A DNA stretch of 6,924 nt from NCBI GenBank assembly GCA_964517215.1, contig CAZFBR010000189.1:1-6924 (forward strand). The letters are read 5' to 3'. Of the stretch, positions 1-5,315 are shown in pieces. This stretch comes from CAZFBR01 sp035353495 [NCBI: uncultured bacterium]. Its GTDB lineage: Bacteria > DAOPZR01. The notes beneath the pieces were generated by a model. The model was not told the DNA's origin and made no database searches. It worked only from the letters and a program-made list of their open reading frames with translations. The position numbers were made by a program, and so were the translations under genes. Each line of letters begins with the position of its first letter. The stretch's first letter is position 1.

Positions 1-588
1 CCCCCCGGTCACGTCGGGGGCGAGTCAGTGCTGATCTTCCGGCAGTATCCGTCGCAGATCCTGCGCTTTTTCCTCGACCAGGAATACGGGCTATGGTTCA
101 TTGCACCGGTGTTCCTGCTGTTGCCGGCGGCATTGGTGACGGCGTGGCGCTCGCCGCAGCCGCTGGCGCGCGCGGCGTTACTGCTGCTGGCGCTGTTCTG
201 CCTGTTCCACGGCGTTTTCGGGATCTGGGGGGTCGGTTCGGTGAGCGGGCGCTACTTGACGCCGCTGATGCCGGCACTGGCCGTGCTGATGGGGACGCTG
301 TGGGCGGCGGCGGGGCCTGACGGGCGTCGGCTGCTGGCCATGCTGCTCCTGGCCAGTGTGGCGCTGACGGCGTTGTATGCCTGGGCGCCCGTTTTCCGGT
401 TCGAACGGGCCGACGGGCAGAACATGCTGCTGGCGAAACTGGCGGCGGCGCTCCCCACCTGGTGCCCGTCGCTGGTCAGCGTGGGTACGCACTATTCGCT
501 GTCGCTGGACGCAACAGCGTATGCCTGGTTGCTGCTGGTGCTGGCGGCTAATGCCGTCGTACTGTGGCGGGGCGGGACGGGCGGATAG
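1..588 (+). CDS. GT-C family (PMT/GT39-like) membrane glycosyltransferase, C-terminal part
   Basis: The frame is open from the first base, so this is the 3' part of a longer gene (195 residues plus TAG). The GTG at 28 is internal and need not be the start. The fragment is very hydrophobic, with about five membrane segments at residues 29-47, 58-77, 85-103, 110-127 and 172-189. Two stretches resemble C-terminal signatures of GT-C enzymes: FLDQEYGLWFIAPVF (24-38), like the usual 'DxexGLlxyaPvy', and VSGRYLTPLMPAL (81-93), like 'pGRYllPxlPll'. Enzymes of this class take sugars from polyprenyl-phosphate donors on the periplasmic side of the inner membrane. The catalytic N-terminal half with its acidic loop is not in the window, so donor and acceptor are unknown. 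A second GT-C-type protein lies at 3716-5248, with a methyltransferase and flippase between, which suggests a glycan or glycolipid locus. The family call is fairly sure; the exact family is not. Confidence 0.8.
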   Translation, partial: PPGHVGGESVLIFRQYPSQILRFFLDQEYGLWFIAPVFLLLPAALVTAWRSPQPLARAALLLLALFCLFHGVFGIWGVGSVSGRYLTPLMPALAVLMGTLWAAAGPDGRRLLAMLLLASVALTALYAWAPVFRFERADGQNMLLAKLAAALPTWCPSLVSVGTHYSLSLDATAYAWLLLVLAANAVVLWRGGTGG

Positions 589-603
589 CAGCTCGGCGTG
601 GTC

Positions 604-771
604 CTACGGGTTGCGCGCATGCGGTACGGGCTGAATGGCCAGCGCCGGCCGCAGCCGGGCGCGCAGCGGCAGGAGCGCGGCGGCGAGGTCGAGCGGGAAC
701 AGCAGGTCGAAACGCACCTTGCAATACACCATGAGCGCGCGCAGCGCGAGAACTGCCGGTAGGACGGCCAC
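604..771 (-). CDS. Small hydrophobic 55-residue ORF or 3' remnant of a decayed gene
   Basis: Read on the minus strand, GTG at 771-769 opens a 55-residue frame ending in TAG at 606-604. AGAGAGG (complement of 778-784) lies 6 bases ahead of the GTG, an acceptable ribosome-binding site. The product has two hydrophobic stretches, AVLPAVLALRALMVY (2-16) and FDLLFPLDLAAALLPL (21-36), separated by a basic turn (KVR), and then a Pro/Arg-rich tail. Third codon positions are mostly G or C, as in the large genes nearby, and the residues look protein-like rather than like an Arg/Ser-rich shadow. The open frame continues up to a stop at 808-810, so it could instead be the C-terminus of a longer gene now broken. 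It converges on the glycosyltransferase, the two stops lying 15 bases apart. I do not recognise the family. A chance open frame of this size in GC-rich DNA is a real alternative. Confidence 0.33.
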   Translation of the reverse strand: MAVLPAVLALRALMVYCKVRFDLLFPLDLAAALLPLRARLRPALAIQPVPHARNP

Positions 772-1390
772 GGCGGACCTCTCTGACAGGCGGTGAAGGA
801 GCGCACATCAATGAAAAGGGGATGGCGGCTGCACGAGTGGGGATTATCGCCGCTGGTATCTTGAGAATTGATGCTCCCCGCCGGATTGAGTTGGGGCAAC
901 AATATGCCATTGCGGGGGAAAGGATGCTGTGCGGAGCGCAGAATACGGCATCAAACGACGGGGCATAGTCAGGTTTGCGACCAGCCCGGCGCTGCAACTA
1001 CCCGAGATAACATTACCAGTACAGCTTGATGGCAAAGACGAACCCGAACAAGAAGGCCGCGGCCCTTTGCGCAACACCGCTGCCGGTGTCCAGAGCAAGA
1101 TGCGCTTGCGCCGGTGTGGTTCCGACCAGAAGCGGCGGATTGACCGCAAGCATGCATTTCCGATCCCATTTCCGCCAGCATGTTTTCGCTGAAGGAATGT
1201 GCCCGACCATACATTCGTATCACGTGCCCGGAAGCGCATCAATGCCGGCGAGCATGGCGGGTCAGCGACGGACGCCATTGACGCTCGCCGCTGCCAGGTG
1301 GTATTCTCCCATGGCCGGACCGGCAGGCGGTGCTGTCAATACGGTCAGCCGGTGGCCGCTGCCGCTCCGGTATGTGTTTGCAAACCAGCG

Positions 1391-1440
1391 GACGGCAATC
1401 CTGCCGTTGGTGGTGCGGCGCAGCGGCCGTTTTGACGGCA
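1391..1440. repeat. Inverted and direct repeat of GACGGCA overlapping the promoter
   Basis: ACGGCA (1392-1397) and TGCCGT (1402-1407) form a perfect 6-base inverted repeat with a 4-base centre. The same GACGGCA heptamer recurs at 1434-1440, where it overlaps the -35 box at 1432-1437; the copies start 43 bases apart, close to four helical turns. The placement would suit an operator bound by a dimeric regulator. The motif is short and GC-rich and no regulator gene is visible, so chance is not excluded. No T-run follows, so it is unlikely to be a terminator. Confidence 0.25.
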
Positions 1441-1461
1441 TTCGGCGGGGCAGGGTATACT
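1432..1461 (+). promoter_or_regulatory. Sigma-70-type promoter for the methyltransferase-flippase-GT operon
   Basis: TTGACG (1432-1437) and TATACT (1456-1461) each differ from the sigma-70 consensus (TTGACA, TATAAT) at one position and are separated by 18 bases, within the accepted range. Transcription would be expected to start near 1467-1469, only about 8-10 bases ahead of the ATG at 1477. The box pair sits at the end of a gene-poor stretch, directly before the first gene of a tightly coupled operon, which is where a promoter is expected. Confidence 0.6.
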
Positions 1462-1476
1462 GGCCGGTGGTGAACA

Positions 1477-2313
1477 ATGGCAATGACAGAAAGCAGCAGC
1501 ACCAAAGAACACGAGCGCCGGCTCCGGGCGGAAGTATGGGACCGTTCGACCGAATACTACCGGATTGCGCGTGACGGCACGCTGGCGACGTATCAGGACA
1601 ACGAGGCGTATCGTATGGCGCTGGCGGCGCTGGCCGGCTGTTCGGCGATGCTGGATGTCGGCTGCGGCGAGGGAACCACGCTTGCCCTGGCCCGGCCGCG
1701 GGTGGCTGTCGGCTGTGACCTTTCGCGCACTGCGTTGGGCATGGCGCGCCGGCAGTATCCGCAGCTGGCGCTAACCTGTGGCGATGCTGCGGCGCTTCCT
1801 TTCCGCACGGGCACGCTGCCCGCCGTTGGGTCGTTTTTTGCCGTCGAGCATTTTGCCGAACCGGAACGGATGCTCGCGGAGCTGGTTCGGGTGGTGGCGC
1901 CCGACGGGAAACTGGTGGTGTGCGGCCCGAATTACGGCAGCCCGATCAACCGCAATCCCTACTGGCGGGAACACCGCCACCGGTATTTTGTGCGCCGGTT
2001 GTGGCAGTGCCTGCGCCTGCTGGGGCATGACGGCAGCACGCTGGCGTGGGAGAAGAACACCCCGGAATTTCTGCGCAGCGGCAGCGTGGTCACGGAATGC
2101 GATGTGCTGACCAATCCGTACCTGGGTTCGCTGCTCACGTTTCTGACTGCGCGGGACATGCGCATCGAATGCTATACTGCGGGCTGGTCCTGGGACCGCG
2201 GGCGCGAACCGCTGCTCCAGAAACTGCTGCGCTTGCTGGCAGCGCTGCGGCTGCCGCCGTTCACCTGGTGCGGTCCGGTGTTTTGCGTGGTGGCGCGCAA
2301 ACGGCGGGCATGA
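1477..2313 (+). CDS. Class I SAM-dependent methyltransferase
   Basis: The product is a 278-residue soluble methyltransferase of the Methyltransf_11/UbiE-like class, which moves a methyl group from S-adenosylmethionine to a small molecule, glycan or lipid. Visible landmarks are motif I LDVGCGEGTT (59-68), the acidic residue after strand 2 (D81), GDAAALPF (102-109), SFFAVEHFAEP (119-129) and LVRVVAPDGKLVVCGPNYG (136-154), which matches the usual 'RVLkPGGxlxixxPN'. The C-terminal strands end in GPVFCVVARK (266-275). An in-frame TGA at 1471-1473 rules out an earlier start. ATG 1477 is chosen, with GGTGG (1466-1470) 6 bases before it; ATG 1483 is also possible. It is the first gene after the promoter and its stop overlaps the flippase start as ATGA. 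The context suggests modification of a glycan or lipid-linked precursor, but the acceptor cannot be read. The family call is secure and the substrate unknown. Confidence 0.92.
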   Translation: MAMTESSSTKEHERRLRAEVWDRSTEYYRIARDGTLATYQDNEAYRMALAALAGCSAMLDVGCGEGTTLALARPRVAVGCDLSRTALGMARRQYPQLALTCGDAAALPFRTGTLPAVGSFFAVEHFAEPERMLAELVRVVAPDGKLVVCGPNYGSPINRNPYWREHRHRYFVRRLWQCLRLLGHDGSTLAWEKNTPEFLRSGSVVTECDVLTNPYLGSLLTFLTARDMRIECYTAGWSWDRGREPLLQKLLRLLAALRLPPFTWCGPVFCVVARKRRA

Positions 2314-3719
2314 AAAAACTCTCACGCCGCTTTCTCGATTCGCTGGTCAGTTCCTATCTGGTGCAGGGGCTGAATTCCGGAACGAATTTTTTGATCAAAC
2401 TCGGCCTGGCCTGGCTGATCGCGCCGGCGGATTTCGGGCTGTTTGCGGTGGTGCTGCTGGTGGTGTCGGTGCTCAACATGGTGCGGGATGGGGGCATCGA
2501 ACTGCAGGCGGTGCGCGACCGCGAGCCGGCGCTGGGGAGCGTCTTCTGGTTTCATTTCGCGGGCGGCATCCTGCTGGCCGCGGGCCTGTGGCTGGCCGCC
2601 CCGCTCTTTACCGGGTTCGGCGACGGCCTGCCGGCGGCGTTGCGGCAGTTCTCACCGGCCGTTCTGTTCACGGCGCTGACCAGCGTGCCGCTGCTGCAGC
2701 TGCACCGCACGCTGCAGCTGGCGAAGACGGTGGTGCCGCGGCTGGCGCAGCTGGCGACGTTTGCGGTGCTGGCGACCTGGCTGGCCTATGCCGGGCAGGG
2801 GGTGGCGGCGCTGATCATCGCCAAGGTGGCGTCGGAACTGGTGCTGGCGGTGACGTTGTGGCTGCGAGTGCGCGGTCTTGGCCTCCCGGCGTTCGCTTTT
2901 TCCTGGCAGGAGACCCGGCGCCTGCTGCGCGGCGGACGGATGCTGTATCTGCTTGCCATTTCCGACGTCCTGATTATCGACATCGACAAGGGCATCCTCA
3001 GCCGCTATTGCGCGGAAACCGTGGTGGGGTATTATTTCTTTGCCTGGTCGGTGGTCTTTTTTGTCAGCAAACTGGTCGAACCGGCGTGCAGCAAGGTGCT
3101 GTTCCCCGCATTCTCCCGGCTGGCGGATGACGCGGTGCGCACCGCCCGCCTGTACACCTGGATGTCCCTGACGGTGATGCTGATCGAAGTGCCGCTTTAT
3201 CTGGCGCTGGCCCTGCACAGTTCCGACCTGGTGACGGTGCTGTTTCCGGCGGTCTGGTCGCCCATGGTCGGGCTGATCAGCCTGCTGGCGTTCCTGCCGA
3301 TTATCGAGCCGTTTTCCATGTTTGGTCTGGAGGTATTGCGGGCGCGCGGGCATGACGCGCCGGTGGTTCTCACGTCGTTGGGAGGACTGTTTCTGATGAC
3401 GGTGCTGGGCAGTATTCTGACGGTGCGCTATGGTGCGCCGGGAATGATTCTGGCCAATTACGGCGCGCATCTGATCAGTGTGGTCGTCATTCTGCGGGTC
3501 AGGAAAGTCGCGTATGCGGGCTACTATCATCTGCTGCGCCGCCTGCCGGCGGTCTACGCGGTGGCGGCGGCGGTACTGGCGGGGGAGCGGCTGCTGCTTA
3601 CCGGTTCGCCGGCAGCCAACCTGCTGCTGGGCGCGGGCGGGGTGGTGCTGAGCTGGCTGCTGCTGGCCCTGCTCTTTCTGCGCCGCCCGCGGGCACTGCT
3701 GCGGCTGGAATACGATTGA
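2310..3719 (+). CDS. Wzx-like oligosaccharide flippase (MOP superfamily)
   Basis: The 469-residue product is an integral inner-membrane protein, about the usual length for Wzx-like translocases, with roughly a dozen hydrophobic segments. The N-terminal part carries the family pattern LIAPADFGLFAVVLLV (36-51) followed by VRDGGIELQAVRD (58-70). In the middle are YYFFAWSVVFF (241-251) and VLFPAFSRL (263-271), also typical of polysaccharide export proteins in the MOP superfamily. Such proteins move undecaprenyl-linked oligosaccharides from the cytoplasmic to the periplasmic leaflet. ATG 2310 is chosen because it forms an ATGA overlap with the methyltransferase stop and yields a natural MKKLSRRF start. 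The frame runs open further upstream, but only inside the methyltransferase. There is little ribosome-binding sequence, so translation is probably coupled. The next gene starts within this gene's stop. The family is clear; the glycan carried is unknown. Confidence 0.93.
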   Translation: MKKLSRRFLDSLVSSYLVQGLNSGTNFLIKLGLAWLIAPADFGLFAVVLLVVSVLNMVRDGGIELQAVRDREPALGSVFWFHFAGGILLAAGLWLAAPLFTGFGDGLPAALRQFSPAVLFTALTSVPLLQLHRTLQLAKTVVPRLAQLATFAVLATWLAYAGQGVAALIIAKVASELVLAVTLWLRVRGLGLPAFAFSWQETRRLLRGGRMLYLLAISDVLIIDIDKGILSRYCAETVVGYYFFAWSVVFFVSKLVEPACSKVLFPAFSRLADDAVRTARLYTWMSLTVMLIEVPLYLALALHSSDLVTVLFPAVWSPMVGLISLLAFLPIIEPFSMFGLEVLRARGHDAPVVLTSLGGLFLMTVLGSILTVRYGAPGMILANYGAHLISVVVILRVRKVAYAGYYHLLRRLPAVYAVAAAVLAGERLLLTGSPAANLLLGAGGVVLSWLLLALLFLRRPRALLRLEYD

Positions 3720-5248
3720 CGGTGGAGTGCGTGCGGCAGGCGGCGGGCACGATTGGCGCTGATTCACGCTGGCAGCGCGGGGCGGACTGGCTGATCATTG
3801 CGCTCTATGCGCTGCTGGTATATCCCTGCACAGCACAGTACCTGAACTGCTGGGATGCGGCAAACTACGCCCTGGCGGCAGAGGAGTACAACGTGTTGTT
3901 TGACCGGCCGCAGATGCCGGGCTACGTTGTGTATGTCGGGTTGGGGAAGATCGCCGGCCTGATTGCCGGGGAAATCAATCGCGGGTTCATCCTCCTGAAC
4001 TGGTGTCTGGGCGCGCTGGCGGTATGGTCGTTTCTGCGCCTCGGTGCCGCACTGGCGGTGCGCCACCGCCAGTGGTGGGCGTTGGTCCTGATCACGCTGC
4101 CGCAGGTGTGGTACTTTTCCGCGGTGGCGTGGATGTATGTCGTGCATTTGCTGGTGAGTTTGGGGGCGATTCGCGCGCTGCTGGCGATTAGCCGGAACGA
4201 ACATCAGTTGCTGGCCGCGACATCGCTGGGCGCGCTTGGCGCACTGCGGCCGGATATGCTGCCGCTGCTGCTGGTGCTGACGGTTGTGGCTTGGTGGCTG
4301 GGGCCGCGGCGGTCGCTGATGGGTGCGGCGGCCAGCATCGTTATCATCCTGCTGGTCACCGGCCTGTGGCTGTTGCCGCTGGTTATGGTTTACGGGCGGG
4401 CTTATTTCACCTACAGCGCTGTCTACAGCCGGCAGTATCTTGATGATGCCGCCGGCTGGCAGGGGGTAATACTGAATAATCTAACCGCGCTGCACCCAGC
4501 GGTAACGGCATCGGCGAGCATGTTCGTGCTGGCGGCGTTGGCTGTGATGGCAGTGCGGCCGGCGGCGGTGCGGAACCGTCCGGCAGTCGTGATTGCCGGC
4601 GGCCTGGCGGCAGCGCAGGTACTGTTCCTGCTGGCGGTTCATACCGGCAATGGCGGACACCTGCTGCGGCTGACCGGTCCGTTGCTGCTGCTGACCGCGA
4701 TGGTACTGAGCAGCGTCAAGACCCGCTGGCAGATCATGGTGCTGCTGGTAGCGGTAGCCGGTAATGGTGCCTTTTTTCTGGGCAGTTCGCGCGCCTATAC
4801 CTGGCGGGATATTCAGCGGAATGACCGGGTGATGGCCGGTCGTATGGCCTGGCTGGCGCAGCATACCCGGCCCGGGAGCACTTTGCTCATCGCCGATCTG
4901 TCGTACAAGCAGTTGCTCTGGTATACCCGCGGCTATCGCCTGATCTGGCCGGTCAACGCGGGGCAGCGCGTACCGCTGCACTTTATCGTACGTGGCGCGG
5001 ACGGGCGTGAGCAGCATTGCGGACGATATCTTTACGATGATCACGCTGATAACTGTGAGCCGGTGCCGGCGGGAACGATCGTGGTCTTTATGGAAGGGCA
5101 CCTTGCCGGGCAAGTCCGGGGAATCGAAATGAACCATACGGACGAGATTGCCTGGTTCTGCGCCGCGCGGCCGCTGCTGCTGGTGTTCCAGCCCGGACGG
5201 ATTATGGTGCAGCCCGCTCCCGGACTGTCGGCCGGTGAGAGCAAATGA
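3716..5248 (+). CDS. GT-C type (GT39-like) membrane glycosyltransferase
   Basis: This is a polytopic membrane protein of 510 residues from the TTG start. The first periplasmic loop has [17 protein letters not shown] (44-60) then [15 protein letters not shown] (64-78). This matches the arrangement in GT-C enzymes, where an early acidic residue (here probably D47) is followed by 'HpPGYplyv'; the usual His-Pro is Gln-Met here. [13 protein letters not shown] (174-186) and [18 protein letters not shown] (309-326) also suit the family. After about ten membrane segments comes a soluble domain of roughly 150 residues (360-510). Such enzymes use polyprenyl-phosphate sugars on the periplasmic side. TTG 3716 overlaps the flippase TGA (TTGA), with GGAA at 3707-3710 five bases before it; GTG 3722 is a good alternative. 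Being coupled to the flippase suggests it acts on the exported lipid-linked glycan. Donor and acceptor are unknown, and some relatives are annotated only as hypothetical membrane proteins. Confidence 0.82.
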   Translation: MTVECVRQAAGTIGADSRWQRGADWLIIALYALLVYPCTAQYLNCWDAANYALAAEEYNVLFDRPQMPGYVVYVGLGKIAGLIAGEINRGFILLNWCLGALAVWSFLRLGAALAVRHRQWWALVLITLPQVWYFSAVAWMYVVHLLVSLGAIRALLAISRNEHQLLAATSLGALGALRPDMLPLLLVLTVVAWWLGPRRSLMGAAASIVIILLVTGLWLLPLVMVYGRAYFTYSAVYSRQYLDDAAGWQGVILNNLTALHPAVTASASMFVLAALAVMAVRPAAVRNRPAVVIAGGLAAAQVLFLLAVHTGNGGHLLRLTGPLLLLTAMVLSSVKTRWQIMVLLVAVAGNGAFFLGSSRAYTWRDIQRNDRVMAGRMAWLAQHTRPGSTLLIADLSYKQLLWYTRGYRLIWPVNAGQRVPLHFIVRGADGREQHCGRYLYDDHADNCEPVPAGTIVVFMEGHLAGQVRGIEMNHTDEIAWFCAARPLLLVFQPGRIMVQPAPGLSAGESK

Positions 5249-5283
5249 CCGGTCAGCAGCACACCCGGGTGGTTGCGGCATGA
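5245..5283 (+). CDS. 12-codon mini-ORF linking the GT gene and the copper ATPase gene
   Basis: ATG 5245 overlaps the glycosyltransferase stop as ATGA. It reads [12 protein letters not shown] and ends in TGA 5281-5283, which overlaps an ATG at 5280 that is in frame with the ATPase. Both junctions are therefore 4-base ATGA overlaps. It could act as a coupling peptide carrying ribosomes from the glycosyltransferase to the ATPase, be the remnant of a lost gene, or be chance. The peptide has no recognisable motif. GGTGAG (5234-5239) lies 5 bases before the ATG, which would support initiation. Confidence 0.25.
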   Translation: MTGQQHTRVVAA

Positions 5284-5301
5284 TCACCGGCAATGAGCCA
5301 C

Positions 5302-5310
5302 AAGGGGTGA
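5302..5310 (+). promoter_or_regulatory. Ribosome-binding site deciding the ATPase start
   Basis: AAGGGGTGA matches the Shine-Dalgarno AAGGAGGTGA except for one missing base, and its GGTGA ends 5 bases before ATG 5316. The competing in-frame ATG at 5280 has only GGGTGG (5267-5272) upstream. This favours 5316 as the main start of the copper ATPase. Confidence 0.6.
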
Positions 5311-5315
5311 ACGGT

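Larger units (their letters stand above)
589..1476. other. 888-base gap without a convincing large gene
   Basis: Every long open frame here is on a strand or in a frame without recognisable protein motifs. Many are rich in Arg, Pro, Ser and Cys, as expected of shadows in GC-rich DNA. Supported contents are a small minus-strand ORF (604-771), an inverted repeat (1392-1407) and a promoter (1432-1461). By eye the stretch around 810-1060 is less GC-rich than the flanking genes. It holds only short frames: a 17-codon ORF at 811-864 with AAGGAG at 796-801, a 48-codon ORF at 822-968 without a spaced ribosome site, and a minus-strand frame at 1013-1219 ending in a hydrophobic tail (AAAFLFGFVFAIKLYW). 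These could be debris of decayed genes, or chance. No tRNA, rRNA, tmRNA, SRP RNA or RNase P RNA signature was recognised, and no terminator with a T-run follows the first gene. Confidence 0.6.

Noticed and set aside
645-658. GC hairpin CCGGC-CGCA-GCCGG as a terminator for the first gene
   Set aside because: The stem is only 5 bases, no T-run follows on either strand, and such repeats are common in GC-rich DNA.
548-997. 149-codon minus-strand ORF in the gap
   Set aside because: It overlaps the end of the first glycosyltransferase, is Arg/Ala/Pro-rich without motifs, and uses a less protein-like frame than the 604-771 ORF over the same bases.
1314-1324. Palindrome GCCGG-A-CCGGC as an operator
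   Set aside because: It is short, GC-only and more than 100 bases from the promoter; expected by chance at this composition.
1026-1574. 182-codon + strand ORF running into the methyltransferase
   Set aside because: It starts at TTG without a ribosome site, is low-complexity and Arg/Pro-rich, overlaps the first 98 bases of a well-supported gene in another frame and crosses its promoter.
2046-2309. 88-residue N-terminal extension of the flippase
   Set aside because: The open frame upstream lies inside the methyltransferase gene and reads as a shadow. The ATGA overlap start gives the usual flippase N-terminus.
2652-3767. 371-codon minus-strand ORF
   Set aside because: It is a Gln/Arg/His-rich shadow of the flippase, a typical antisense artefact of GC-rich coding DNA, and has no domain-like pattern.
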